A stretch of 21,108 nt of DNA from an uncultured Bacteroides sp. (GCA_900557355.1 USSR01000028.1:1-21108); one strand, 5' to 3'; shown: positions 1 through 8,641, counted from the stretch's first letter. Program-made: numbers and translations. Notes: generated by a model from the letters alone, not told the origin.

Positions 1-44
1 GTAATAAAATTCTCCAATTACTCGCTAAATAAGATATAAAACAG

Positions 45-82
45 ATCTGTCATTCTTCCTTATTTCAGTTTGAATGACAGAT
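45..82 (-). terminator. Hairpin downstream of the SGNH gene, possible terminator of unit 2
   Basis: A perfect 11-bp inverted repeat (atctgtcattc at 45-55, gaatgacagat at 72-82) flanks a 16-nt loop, about 90 nt past the last stop codon of the minus-strand operon. Read on the minus strand, it is followed by a moderately T-rich stretch (44 down to about 25) but not an uninterrupted T tract. I read it as a weak or processing-type terminator of the glycanase operon. The rest of 1-173 holds no convincing gene. Confidence 0.55.
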
Positions 83-173
83 AAACACTCAATATAATAC
101 AGGATACCTTTATTAAAGTAGTCTACATTATTTATTCATGGAGACAGGGTAGCAAGCAAGACCAGCAAATCCC

Positions 174-1013
174 CTACAGAAGAGATTTTGAGCACAAAAC
201 TACCGTTAAATAATCCTGTATTTTCTTTGCAATATATCGCCCCATTAATTGTTGCCCTTCTACATCTGGATGTAATCCGTCTTTCAAATAACGCCCACGT
301 TCTCCCCAAACTTCATCTTCCGCTTTAATACCACATTCAGAATAACAATCAATCACTGGAACAGAAAAAGCATTGCATATTTCCCGCAAAACTGCTATTT
401 TTTTCAAGTTCAGGTCATTATGAGACACACTTCCCGACTGAATTGGCGTACAGAGAAATACCCGACACTCCGGAAAACGCTCAATTATAGTCTGAATACA
501 CCAGCGAGCTCCCCCTGCCATAGTAGTAAGATCCACTTTATCCAATATTTTCTCTTTCAAAGCGTCAGACGCCCTTCCTATTTTAGTATCATTTGTACCC
601 ATAGAAAAAACAAATATATCCGGTACCGGAAAACTACCGTTTTCTACTTCTGATATAAACTTCTGAATATGTACTTTTGCCACATTATTGTGTCTTTTCT
701 GTATTTCCACTTTATCATCTGTAGATTTCCACCCACCGGAAATACCGACAAAGTCCTTACTGCCATATTCTTGCGTATCAATATAACATGCCCATTTTGC
801 CGATCCTACCGCAACATTATGATGAGTGGCAAAACCAAGTATATCAACAACCGTTTTTGACCACTGATTACCCGCAGTAATACTATTCCCGTCACAACCG
901 AAATGCATCTTACTGAAATCCACCTTCACCTGTGTCTGCACTACCGCTTCCTGTGCCTGATGGTCTGCCGAACATCCGGTAAAAAGCAAAACGATTAAAA
1001 TCCATTTCTTCAT
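174..1013 (-). CDS. SGNH/GDSL-family lipoprotein esterase, putative polysaccharide deacetylase (ester type)
   Basis: Predicted 279-residue lipoprotein of the SGNH hydrolase fold, last gene of the mannan operon. The reading frame extends upstream to a GTG at 1040, but the ATG at 1013 has a clear AAAGGAG ribosome site (1021-1027) 7 nt before it and gives a proper signal peptide with lipobox FTGC, so Cys14 is the probable lipidated residue. Block I is DGNSITAG with Ser44 as presumed nucleophile; it has Asn where classic GDSL enzymes have Asp. Block III is GTND, and block V is DGLHPD with the Asp245/His248 dyad. Family members remove acetyl or other acyl groups from glycans, so an acetyl-mannan or acetyl-oligosaccharide esterase is inferred from context. 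Substrate is not provable from sequence. It lies 27 nt after the epimerase. Confidence 0.8.
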   Translation of the reverse strand: MKKWILIVLLFTGCSADHQAQEAVVQTQVKVDFSKMHFGCDGNSITAGNQWSKTVVDILGFATHHNVAVGSAKWACYIDTQEYGSKDFVGISGGWKSTDDKVEIQKRHNNVAKVHIQKFISEVENGSFPVPDIFVFSMGTNDTKIGRASDALKEKILDKVDLTTMAGGARWCIQTIIERFPECRVFLCTPIQSGSVSHNDLNLKKIAVLREICNAFSVPVIDCYSECGIKAEDEVWGERGRYLKDGLHPDVEGQQLMGRYIAKKIQDYLTVVLCSKSLL

Positions 1014-1020
1014 CTTAATA

Positions 1021-1027
1021 CTCCTTT
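1021..1027 (-). promoter_or_regulatory. Shine-Dalgarno site that fixes the SGNH start
   Basis: The minus strand reads AAAGGAG here, 7 nt before the ATG at 1013. Strong Shine-Dalgarno sites are uncommon in Bacteroides and are not seen at the other starts of this locus, so this one favours the internal ATG over the upstream GTG at 1040. Confidence 0.65.
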
Positions 1028-1040
1028 CTTTATTATTCAC

Positions 1041-2231
1041 CTAAAACCGCTCCATTATCTCCATACACATTCTCCCATTATGGTAAGGACATTTCCAAAA
1101 ACCCGCCTTATCTTCTGCACGATTCACTGTTCCGTCTGCACGTATTCCCCAAAACCATTCTCGATTGTCGTTATCAACCAGATGTCTTTTCACAAATTCC
1201 CAACATCGTACTGCCCTCAACAGTGACAAACGGTCATCAAAATGCTGGTAAAGGTTTACATATCCAACAATCGCTTCCGCTTGTACCCACCAATGCCGTT
1301 CGGCATCTATAGAACCACAACTCCTATTCATTTCATAAATCATACCCGCACCTGGAAGAAGCCCCTCGGAAGCCGCTTCCGCTATCTCTATCACAAGCGG
1401 TTCTATCCGGGTTATCAATCGTTTATCACCGATAAGCAAGGCAGCCTCATGCAGCAGCCATGACGCTTCTACATCATGCCCATACGAAACCATGTCATGT
1501 CTACTATTCCAGTCATCATCAAAAAACAACCGTAAATGCCCGGTTTCAATATCCAGTATCCGGTCGGTAAAGAGCTTTATAAGATTACGCAACTGACATT
1601 CCAGATACTCATTATTCCAAACACGAAAAAGATTCGTATAAGGCTCTAGAATATGCAAATGCGTATTCATCGTTTTCCGCTCATTTTCATCCTTCTCACT
1701 CAAACGCATATCCTCTATTTCATTCCATTCACGGGTCAACGCCTCACAATAACCGTTCTTAATCCGATCAAAGCTATGTTCTTCAATGTCATAAAACAGA
1801 CGTATAGCATATTCAAGCGCTTCTGCGTCTCCCGTAGCCCGGTGATATTCACTCAATCCATAGATAGCAAAACCTAATGCATAAATTTGTTTTTTAGTAT
1901 CCAAAGGAGAACCGTCTTCACAAACTGACCAAAATACCCCTCCATATTCGTGATCATAGAAATGAGTTATCAATTCCTGTTTGGCACGGGTTGCCATTTT
2001 CAGATATTCATCCTTATGCAACAAACGGTAAGCCGATGAGAAAGTCCACAAAATTCTTGCATTCAGAACAACGCCCTTAGAAGCTCCGGGAACACGTTCT
2101 CCTATGCCGGAAATTCGTCCATAAAAACCGCCATACTCCGAATCTACCATATGATTCATCCAAAACGGAAGAATATTGCCCGTTAGCATACACTGCATTT
2201 CTTCCTTTAATTTTCTAACTGTCGTTTCCAT
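1041..2231 (-). CDS. AGE-superfamily 2-epimerase, probably cellobiose 2-epimerase acting on mannobiose
   Basis: Cytoplasmic N-acylglucosamine 2-epimerase-fold protein (alpha6/alpha6 barrel) of 396 residues, with no signal peptide. Cellobiose 2-epimerases interconvert the reducing-end glucose and mannose of beta-1,4 disaccharides. In the B. fragilis mannan pathway this enzyme turns mannobiose into mannosyl-glucose for the GH130 phosphorylase, which is encoded three genes upstream here. Key residues fit: LNAR with the substrate-binding Arg at 59, YGHDVEASW with His252 and Glu255, a QAEA motif, and PYHNGRM with His384. The two His correspond to the acid/base pair of the Ruminococcus albus enzyme. 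The frame also allows a TTG at 2243, 1 nt after the preceding stop; I prefer the ATG at 2231. Only about 13 nt separate it from the upstream esterase, so co-translation is likely. Confidence 0.9.
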   Translation of the reverse strand: METTVRKLKEEMQCMLTGNILPFWMNHMVDSEYGGFYGRISGIGERVPGASKGVVLNARILWTFSSAYRLLHKDEYLKMATRAKQELITHFYDHEYGGVFWSVCEDGSPLDTKKQIYALGFAIYGLSEYHRATGDAEALEYAIRLFYDIEEHSFDRIKNGYCEALTREWNEIEDMRLSEKDENERKTMNTHLHILEPYTNLFRVWNNEYLECQLRNLIKLFTDRILDIETGHLRLFFDDDWNSRHDMVSYGHDVEASWLLHEAALLIGDKRLITRIEPLVIEIAEAASEGLLPGAGMIYEMNRSCGSIDAERHWWVQAEAIVGYVNLYQHFDDRLSLLRAVRCWEFVKRHLVDNDNREWFWGIRADGTVNRAEDKAGFWKCPYHNGRMCMEIMERF

Positions 2232-2244
2232 ATCATCTGCCAAT

Positions 2245-3528
2245 TTATAAACCTAGTTGACGACAAAGCCATTTATTCCACTCATCGGATTGCTCCTGAT
2301 ATAGATAATGTCCCGTCTCTAAATAAGGATGCAACTCCTTTTTAGCTGTAATAATATTGTAAGCTGCATACATAGAGGTAGGCGGACATACTTCGTCATT
2401 ATATCCCCAACTGAACCAACCCGGTGCAGTAATAAGCCGTGCAAAATTTGCCACATCATAATACGCTGCTGTGGTAATCCGCTCTTTTGACGGTTGAGGA
2501 AAATAATAGAAGTAATGAGGCCATCCTCCGGCAGTCTTCTTTAAATGTGCCTGATGGTCACACATCGCAGGATGGATAGCCGCATAAAAGGTAATCCGTT
2601 TGTCCAATGCCGCCGTTACAACAGAAAGTGCTCCCCCCTGACTGGAACCTGTCACTCCCATATTTTTTCCGTCATATTCCGGTAAAGAAGCTATAAAATC
2701 GACCGCACGAAGAGCACCTGCGAAAACACGCTTATAATAACTCTTATCCCGGCTATTATCATTTTGATAAGGATACCCGTTAAGCGCTCCTTTCGACAAT
2801 ACGTCATATATCATCTGCGACATTGTCACAGGAATCCCGTGAATGCCTATTTCCAACGTAATCACTCCCTTGGAAGCCATATGGACATCTCCCGAATAAG
2901 GACGCACCCCGGCACCGGGCACGCGAAGTAACGCCGGATACTTACCCGGCTTTTGGGGCATACAAAGAATGCCGAACGTTCTCGAACCGTTACAAATATT
3001 CTGGAAACTGACATGAAAGACATCTACCTTATCCGTACAACGCTCAGGAATAAGCTCCATAGTAGGAAGCAAAGGAATCTGTCGGACTTCCTTCAAAACA
3101 GTATCCCAAAATTGACGGAAATCTGCAGGCAGTGATGTATGCGGCCTCAACTCTTCAGGTGCGTAAGCCACAGTAGCCAATCCTTCATATACATGCCCGT
3201 CAACAGATGCACGCACTTTACAGCGCAAAAAACCGGGAACATCCATACACCCCGTTACACTTGTCTTTCCGTCTTTCAATAAAACCCCTTTCTTCTTTTC
3301 CACCGGATACCATTCCGGCCCCAACTCATAGTCTATTACCACTCCGGGCAAAAGGTTTTGTGCCTTATATACCTGAATTGTAAACGAACATTCTTCCTTC
3401 AACTGATATTTCCAGTCTGTATGGTCGGGAGATACGACTACAGTAATTTCCGTTCCACGGATTTGTGCGGAAAGAAAAGTTACACAACAACAGAATACCA
3501 GGCTAATAATCCATCTATGTATTTTCAT
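2245..3528 (-). CDS. Secreted CE7-like acetyl xylan esterase family alpha/beta hydrolase
   Basis: Predicted exported esterase of the AXE1/cephalosporin-C deacetylase group (CE7-like), 427 residues from the ATG at 3528. An in-frame ATG at 3552 would overlap the transporter gene and spoil the signal peptide. The N-terminus is a type I signal (hydrophobic stretch ending LSA-Q, cleavage near residue 21). An N-terminal beta-rich region of about 110 residues precedes the hydrolase domain; such an extension is common in Bacteroidetes members. The nucleophile elbow is GSSQGG (Ser296), with Asp378 in NDEVCPP and His407 in TGHY completing the triad. CE7 enzymes deacetylate xylo-oligosaccharides and other small acetylated sugars. 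In this mannan locus the likely substrate is acetylated manno-oligosaccharide in the periplasm. Its start lies 7 nt past the transporter stop. Confidence 0.85.
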   Translation of the reverse strand: MKIHRWIISLVFCCCVTFLSAQIRGTEITVVVSPDHTDWKYQLKEECSFTIQVYKAQNLLPGVVIDYELGPEWYPVEKKKGVLLKDGKTSVTGCMDVPGFLRCKVRASVDGHVYEGLATVAYAPEELRPHTSLPADFRQFWDTVLKEVRQIPLLPTMELIPERCTDKVDVFHVSFQNICNGSRTFGILCMPQKPGKYPALLRVPGAGVRPYSGDVHMASKGVITLEIGIHGIPVTMSQMIYDVLSKGALNGYPYQNDNSRDKSYYKRVFAGALRAVDFIASLPEYDGKNMGVTGSSQGGALSVVTAALDKRITFYAAIHPAMCDHQAHLKKTAGGWPHYFYYFPQPSKERITTAAYYDVANFARLITAPGWFSWGYNDEVCPPTSMYAAYNIITAKKELHPYLETGHYLYQEQSDEWNKWLCRQLGL

Positions 3529-3535
3529 AATCTTA

Positions 3536-4903
3536 TTACTTTCTTTTATCATTCAATTGGTTAGTGATTTTTCTCATTTCTTTCTCGGAAAGCGGATAAA
3601 GGCTGATAAAGATGACACTCAGCACCGTACCCATAGCCGGTAGCCAACTTAGGAACATCCTTATTCCATGAATAGCTTCCTCGCCCTGCACCGCGTTGGC
3701 CTCAAAACCGTAAAAAGCCAACAACCAGCCCGTAACGGCGCTTCCGATAGCCCAGCCAAATTTCTGACTCATGGAAGAAGAAGAGAAGATAAGCCCCGTA
3801 GCACGGTTACCCGTTTTAAGTTCCGAATAATCAGCACAGTCTGCATACATCGACCATAAAAGCGGGAAGATACTACCCGCACAAATACTTATCAACACCT
3901 GAAAAATAAACATCAACATCAACTGCTCTTTATCAAACCAGTAGAAAATTACTGAAAGTACCGTCGCTATCGACATCGCCCACATATATGTCTTTTTTTT
4001 GCCGATACGATTGCTCAATGGAGCTGCCAACACCACTCCGACAATATTGGCGGCTTGCCCGACAGCCAAATAAAGCCCGCTCAATACAAAGGAAATTCCA
4101 AATAAAGAAATGGAAGCATATTCTTCTTCTACAACATAATACTTAAAATAATAAACCGTTGCCCCGTCACGAATAGAATTAAAGACCAATGCAGCTACAC
4201 CGGCTCCCAACAGAATCCACCAGGGACGGTTATGAAGCAAATCCTGCAAGTCACTTTTTAAGGAATTCTGCTGCTTTTTAATAGGTTTTACCCGTTCAGT
4301 AGTCCATGCAAAGCAACCATAAAACAGCAACGCACACAACACCGCAATTACAATGACGCTCATCATCCAACCATGCTGCTCGTCGTGTCCCATACTGAAC
4401 CGATTCACCATCGGCATGAACAAAAGTAATGCTATAAAACTTCCGATGTAAGCGAAAGTCATACGATACGTAGAAAGCATGTTCCGGTCTTTCGATTCCG
4501 GACTCATCACTCCCAACAACGAAGCATAAGGCACATTGATAGCTGAATACACCATCATCATTAACGAATATGTAAAATACGCATATATTACTTTCCCCCC
4601 ATCACTGAAATCAGGAGTTGTAAAAGTCAGCACACCGATCACAGCGAACGGAATAGCCAGATACAACAGATAAGGACGAAACTTTCCCCACCGCGATTGC
4701 GTCCGGTCGGCAATAATCCCGATTATAGGGTCGAACGCCGAGTCCCAAACACGAGTGATGAGAAACATCGTGCCCACCACTGCTGCAGGCATGCCAAACA
4801 CATCCGTATAAAATATCATCAAATAGGAGCCAAACAATTTCCAGAACATGGACGAAGCCATATCACCGAAACCATAGCCTATCTTTTCCCTAATCCCTAT
4901 CAT
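3536..4903 (-). CDS. GPH-family (MelB-like, MFS) sugar:cation symporter, probable mannobiose importer
   Basis: Inner-membrane transporter of 455 residues with about 12 hydrophobic segments. The N-terminus carries the glycoside-pentoside-hexuronide signature: GYGFGD at 9-14, RVWDSAFDP at 51-59, and [13 protein letters not shown] at 66-78. Asp54 and Asp58 match in position and spacing the cation-binding aspartates 55 and 59 of MelB, so Na+ or H+ coupling is likely. Similar carriers sit beside mgp and the epimerase in other Bacteroides mannan loci, where they are assigned to mannobiose or short manno-oligosaccharide uptake. The start overlaps the GH130 stop by 4 nt (ATGA), indicating translational coupling of import and phosphorolysis. 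Substrate is inferred from context. Confidence 0.9.
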   Translation of the reverse strand: MIGIREKIGYGFGDMASSMFWKLFGSYLMIFYTDVFGMPAAVVGTMFLITRVWDSAFDPIIGIIADRTQSRWGKFRPYLLYLAIPFAVIGVLTFTTPDFSDGGKVIYAYFTYSLMMMVYSAINVPYASLLGVMSPESKDRNMLSTYRMTFAYIGSFIALLLFMPMVNRFSMGHDEQHGWMMSVIVIAVLCALLFYGCFAWTTERVKPIKKQQNSLKSDLQDLLHNRPWWILLGAGVAALVFNSIRDGATVYYFKYYVVEEEYASISLFGISFVLSGLYLAVGQAANIVGVVLAAPLSNRIGKKKTYMWAMSIATVLSVIFYWFDKEQLMLMFIFQVLISICAGSIFPLLWSMYADCADYSELKTGNRATGLIFSSSSMSQKFGWAIGSAVTGWLLAFYGFEANAVQGEEAIHGIRMFLSWLPAMGTVLSVIFISLYPLSEKEMRKITNQLNDKRK

Positions 4904-6078
4904 AAAGTATGCATCAGTTTCAGATTCTTATCAATCTGTTTCTTCAGCGTCTCCACTGAAGTAGAAGTAAAAAGACCGTCCGCAGGCGTATTCATACAAT
5001 AATCGACCAACCGATCTATTGTAGAAGTCGCCACATGCATACGGGTGTCAGAAGAAGCATAGTAAATAAAAACCGTACCATCTTCATCAGCTATCCAGCC
5101 ATTGGTAAACAATACATTAGAGACATCTCCGATACGCTCTTCTCCTTCCGGCGCCATAAAGAAGCCCGCAGGAGAAGCAATCACTTTCGCCGGATCTTCC
5201 AAGGAAGTCATATACATATACAGCACATAACGCAAACCGGCTGCACACCCACGTACACCGTGCGCCAAGTGCAACCATCCCTTCGATGTCTTAATAGGAT
5301 GAGGGCCTTCACCATTTTTCACCTCTTTAATTGTATGGTAATAACGCCGGTCGATTATCGTCTCTTCCTTTACTTCCGCACAAGTAATATCATCTACCAA
5401 GGCCCAACCGATACCACCGCCACTTCCGGCATCTATAAAACCGTCTTGCGGACGGGTATACAACGCATACTTTCCATCCACAAATTCAGGATGAAGAACC
5501 ACATTCCGTTGCTGGCTTCTTGTTTTCAAATCCGGCAAACGCTCCCAAGTCTTCAAATCCTTGGTGCGGGCAATAGCTGCCGTAGCGGTAGCCGAGGAAA
5601 GATCTCCCGCAGGTGCCGTATCATCATGACGTTCAGCACAGAAAATACCATAAATCCATCCGTCTTCATGAGCCGTCAAGCGCATATCATAAATATTTGT
5701 CGCAGGAATAATGTCCTCAGGCATAGTCACGGGATAATCCCAAAAACGGAAATTATCTATGCCGTCAGGACTTTCAGCCACTGCGAAGAAAGATTTACGA
5801 TCCGCTCCTTCAACACGCACCACCAGCAAATATTTACCATTCCATTTGATAGCTCCCGAATTTAACGTAGCATTCATGCCGATACGTTCCATCAAGAAAG
5901 GATTTGTCTTTTCGTCCAAGTCATAGCGCCAAAACACAGGAGTATGGGCAGCAGTCAGAACAGGATATTGATAACGTGTGAAAATTCCATTTCCACCTTC
6001 AACAGGTATATTCTTACGAGTTACCAGTTTCTCGTAATCATCAAATAAGTCGCGAATTTTTTCTTTAAATGCTTTCAT
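4900..6078 (-). CDS. mgp: GH130 4-O-beta-D-mannosyl-D-glucose phosphorylase
   Basis: Cytoplasmic GH130 phosphorylase of 392 residues, no signal peptide, folding as a five-bladed beta-propeller. It would convert mannosyl-beta-1,4-glucose plus phosphate to alpha-mannose 1-phosphate and glucose, the last step of the Bacteroides mannan pathway. The N-terminal part ([19 protein letters not shown]) and the [13 protein letters not shown] segment are characteristic. Asp131 in the latter falls at the same number as the general acid of the B. fragilis enzyme, which is about the same length, supporting GH130 subfamily 1 (mannosyl-glucose) over mannobiose phosphorylases. It lies 18 nt downstream of a GH26 gene and overlaps the transporter by 4 nt. 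No clear Shine-Dalgarno site precedes the ATG. Confidence 0.93.
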   Translation of the reverse strand: MKAFKEKIRDLFDDYEKLVTRKNIPVEGGNGIFTRYQYPVLTAAHTPVFWRYDLDEKTNPFLMERIGMNATLNSGAIKWNGKYLLVVRVEGADRKSFFAVAESPDGIDNFRFWDYPVTMPEDIIPATNIYDMRLTAHEDGWIYGIFCAERHDDTAPAGDLSSATATAAIARTKDLKTWERLPDLKTRSQQRNVVLHPEFVDGKYALYTRPQDGFIDAGSGGGIGWALVDDITCAEVKEETIIDRRYYHTIKEVKNGEGPHPIKTSKGWLHLAHGVRGCAAGLRYVLYMYMTSLEDPAKVIASPAGFFMAPEGEERIGDVSNVLFTNGWIADEDGTVFIYYASSDTRMHVATSTIDRLVDYCMNTPADGLFTSTSVETLKKQIDKNLKLMHTL

Positions 6079-6096
6079 CTATTTAGTATTTTAATT

Positions 6097-7185
6097 TCAT
6101 TTCAAATCAGACACAAAAATGGTTTTAGGATGCTTATAAAACTCCACAAAATCAAGTGCAGATATTTGTCCCGGATACGGGGCATAATAATGCGCTTCCT
6201 TTTCGCGGGCATTTCGCCAGACCAATACATAGCTGACAGGATATTTGTCCACTATAGGAAACAAGGTTTCCGTCCACCAGGTGGAATCCGGGATAGCTTC
6301 ATATCCAGTCTCCGTCACTGCAACCGGTTTTTTATGCAACCTTCCGACCTCCGTAAGAATCGTCAATGACTTCTCCATTGTATCCACATATTTTTCACGC
6401 TCAAACTGATAAGTGTCAAACCCGAACAAGTCTACCATGCCATCACCCGGATAGCGTTCCAGATATTCATTCACATTATCGGGCTCACTACCCGGAGAAT
6501 AAGCATATAGCAAATGATTCACTCCCTTTTCCTGTAGATAATCATAAGTCATTTTCCACAACGACTTATATTCTTCGGCAGAACAAAGATTTTGTCCCCA
6601 CCAAAACCAGCTCCCCGTATGTTCATGCCAGGGACGGAAAATCACCGGTATTTTAACTCCTTCCTTCGTGACAAGCGAATTCATAAAATCTGCTACCCTA
6701 TCCAGCCATCCAAGAAACTTCCCATGATTCTCTCCTCCGGGAAGGACGGAAGCAACTGCCGTTGAATCACTCACATCCCAAGACGCTTCTCCCGTCACAG
6801 GGTTATCCACATGCCAGCTAAGAGAGCAAACACCACCCCTGTTATAGTGTGCTATAATCTCTGCTCGTATCCGTTCGAAAAGAACATCATCCAAGTTCTT
6901 CTCTCCTCCCCTTTCAATACGCCCCAGGTCAAAAGCCATCACTGCCGGATAATCGCCACACACACTTTTGACATCACTACGGTTCTCGTCTCCATCCCAC
7001 CGGATACCATATACCGGATCATCCTGATGACCAAACATGAATCCTTTCTTCGGCAAGCGGATTAACTTATCCAACAATGCCTCCGTCTCCGCAGTTTTCG
7101 AAGCAGACTGTTGCTCTCTTATCACACATCCGCCCATTCCTAAAGCAAGCAGGAAAACGCCTGCCATAACTAGTTTATTTTTCAT
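6097..7185 (-). CDS. GH26 lipoprotein beta-mannanase, probably mannobiose-releasing (ManA/BoMan26A-like)
   Basis: Predicted lipoprotein of 362 residues with a single GH26 catalytic domain filling almost the whole mature protein. The frame extends 2 codons to a TTG at 7191, but the ATG at 7185 gives the normal signal peptide with lipobox MGGC (Cys20). The acid/base is Glu188 in RPWHEHTG, followed by the WFWWG motif, and the nucleophile is Glu292 in VTETGYE. It is placed directly upstream of GH130, as is B. fragilis manA, whose product releases mannobiose from chain ends. The residues after Cys20 (VIREQQ) are not an acidic cluster, so a periplasm-facing location like BoMan26A is plausible. Mode of action (exo mannobiohydrolase or endo) is inferred. 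Confidence 0.92.
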   Translation of the reverse strand: MKNKLVMAGVFLLALGMGGCVIREQQSASKTAETEALLDKLIRLPKKGFMFGHQDDPVYGIRWDGDENRSDVKSVCGDYPAVMAFDLGRIERGGEKNLDDVLFERIRAEIIAHYNRGGVCSLSWHVDNPVTGEASWDVSDSTAVASVLPGGENHGKFLGWLDRVADFMNSLVTKEGVKIPVIFRPWHEHTGSWFWWGQNLCSAEEYKSLWKMTYDYLQEKGVNHLLYAYSPGSEPDNVNEYLERYPGDGMVDLFGFDTYQFEREKYVDTMEKSLTILTEVGRLHKKPVAVTETGYEAIPDSTWWTETLFPIVDKYPVSYVLVWRNAREKEAHYYAPYPGQISALDFVEFYKHPKTIFVSDLK

Positions 7186-7202
7186 CTTCAAGCTATTAAG
7201 TA

Positions 7203-8402
7203 TTATTTAAAAGAGGGTAATTGATCGCGGGTGATTACATAATCCTGTGACATTGCATCCACCCACCAATCCTTATCTGCATACCTATGGGATGTCGCAG
7301 TAAAAGCTTCCGAATCCAATTCTTTCGTACGGCTGTAATCATACCACGGCATAAAGTATGTCCATTTTGCCCCTGCCTCCCACTGGGCGGATATCCGGGC
7401 AAGATGATACACTTTCCCGCTTTGTTCGCCATTTCCACATTCGCTCAATGCCACCAGCTTACCCGGACAAGAAGCAGTTATCGTACCGTACTGCCTGAAA
7501 CAGTATTCCCCAGTAGTGTACTCATCCTTTGCAGGATACATATCACGCCCCACCATATCGACGTATTCATCCCCCGGATAAAACTCGCTATCCTTAGTTT
7601 GTGTAGTCCATACCCAAATCAGATTGTTGATTCCTTCTTTCTTAAAATAATTGAAAATATAAATCCATAGTTTCTTGTACGCTTCCGCCCCGTCATTTCC
7701 CCACCAAAACCAGGCTTTTCCATTCTTATAATTATAGATATTACCGGCAGCCTCATGCAAAGGACGCCATATTACAGGAATTCTCTTATCGCGAAGCAAC
7801 TTCAAATAGCCCGCCAGCTTCTTCAAATCGGCCTTGACGACTTCGTTTTCCCAAGTGCCCTCCTTTGTAGCGTTAGCAGCACTGAAAACAGTCGTCGTCC
7901 TTTTTCCCGTACCCGGATCTACAGAACCGTCCCCCGGAGTATAGTGCCGTTCGGCACTTCCTTGGACACATGGCACTCTCCAATGCCAGCCCGCACCCAC
8001 AAGCCCGTTCTTGTTCCACCAGTCTTCCACTATTTTCGTTTTCGAATAATCAATCCACGAACAAGGGGAATACTCCAAAGAGAGATAGTCAAAAAAAGCA
8101 ATAGCCGGATACTTGCCTGTATGCTGATATACCCATTCCGCCTCATTGACATTCCAACTCGGGCATGCCATTGTTCCGGACAGTGTTTTCTTATTCCTGT
8201 TCTCCCTTAAGAAATCATATACTTTCACCGCTTGCTCCGAAGCACCGGAAGTACAAAGGACAGGTGTAATAACAGGTTCCTCTCCTTTGCCCGAATGCCC
8301 GGCAAATTCTTCTCCCGACGAACATGCCATAAGTACGAACGCAGTCCCTGTCAGGAACACTCGGGATTTCACTATACCAATGGTCGGTCTACTTTTTTTC
8401 AT
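7203..8402 (-). CDS. GH26 lipoprotein endo-beta-mannanase, probably surface-exposed (BoMan26B-like)
   Basis: Predicted 399-residue lipoprotein, first gene of unit 2. A long basic N-terminus leads to lipobox LMAC with Cys27, followed by SSGEEF; acidic residues right after the lipidated Cys are the sort of signal linked to surface export in Bacteroidetes. The GH26 domain spans about 52-390. Glu217 in RPLHEAAG is the acid/base, WFWWG is at 231-235, and Glu321 in ALSECGNGE is the nucleophile (the SEC version of the usual TE/SE motif). It is clearly divergent from the neighbouring GH26, with many Trp residues suggesting an extended cleft. The expected role is initial endo-cleavage of beta-1,4-mannan or glucomannan at the cell surface. 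Its 5' leader is about 45 nt, from the promoter at 8454-8461. Confidence 0.92.
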   Translation of the reverse strand: MKKSRPTIGIVKSRVFLTGTAFVLMACSSGEEFAGHSGKGEEPVITPVLCTSGASEQAVKVYDFLRENRNKKTLSGTMACPSWNVNEAEWVYQHTGKYPAIAFFDYLSLEYSPCSWIDYSKTKIVEDWWNKNGLVGAGWHWRVPCVQGSAERHYTPGDGSVDPGTGKRTTTVFSAANATKEGTWENEVVKADLKKLAGYLKLLRDKRIPVIWRPLHEAAGNIYNYKNGKAWFWWGNDGAEAYKKLWIYIFNYFKKEGINNLIWVWTTQTKDSEFYPGDEYVDMVGRDMYPAKDEYTTGEYCFRQYGTITASCPGKLVALSECGNGEQSGKVYHLARISAQWEAGAKWTYFMPWYDYSRTKELDSEAFTATSHRYADKDWWVDAMSQDYVITRDQLPSFK

Positions 8403-8453
8403 TGTAATATTTTTAAGTTTAATGTAGGTAATAAAGAATTATCTTTCCGAAAG

Positions 8454-8461
8454 CAAAAGTA
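8454..8461 (-). promoter_or_regulatory. Bacteroides -7 promoter box for unit 2
   Basis: The minus strand reads TACTTTTG, a full match to the Bacteroides -7 consensus TAnnTTTG, placing a start near 8447 and a leader of about 45 nt before the GH26 ATG. No TTTG sits at the usual -33 distance; the nearest is about 6 bp too far upstream, inside the conserved operator-like block. This fits a promoter that depends on an activator. Confidence 0.6.
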
Positions 8462-8486
8462 GAGATGTGCACATGAAATATGGCTC

Positions 8487-8553
8487 CCAAATGGTTTTCA
8501 CACTATCCTATTTGTCACATGATACATTTGGAACAGTATTCAGATACATTCGG
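8487..8553. promoter_or_regulatory. Putative HTCS operator of unit 2 (copy 1 of a conserved 67-bp block)
   Basis: This intergenic block is 49/67 identical, without gaps, to 16881-16947. It contains two direct copies of GATACATT beginning at 8521 and 8543, exactly 22 bp apart (about two helical turns), the same spacing as in the other block. It starts 25 bp upstream of the -7 box, a position suited to an activator. I infer that it is the binding site of the locus regulator at 17022; HTCS proteins end in an AraC-type DNA-binding domain. The remaining parts of 8403-8641 hold the promoter and terminator only. Confidence 0.65.
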
Positions 8554-8554
8554 G

Positions 8555-8594
8555 GAAAAAAGAATCCCTGACAAAATAAACATTGCCAGGGATT
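8555..8594 (-). terminator. Rho-independent terminator of unit 1
   Basis: On the minus strand a 12-bp stem (AAUCCCUGGCAA with UUGUCAGGGAUU, one G-U pair; arms 8583-8594 and 8563-8574) closes an 8-nt loop and is followed by C and six U (8562-8556). It lies 47 nt past the esterase stop. It separates the SusC/D unit from the glycanase unit, and its U tract ends only a few bases from the distal operator repeat of the next unit. Confidence 0.85.
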
Positions 8595-8641
8595 TCGTCA
8601 AGCAGTTCCGTTCTAACTAACGGATGCCGTCTTATTTTGAA

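Noticed and set aside
1014..1040. Upstream GTG start for the SGNH gene (9 extra residues)
   Set aside because: The extension would put charged residues before the signal peptide, and the AAAGGAG site is placed correctly for the ATG at 1013.
5035..5865. Plus-strand open frame of 276 codons
   Set aside because: It lies entirely antisense to the well-supported GH130 gene, has no recognisable domain, and its residue composition is that of a shadow frame.
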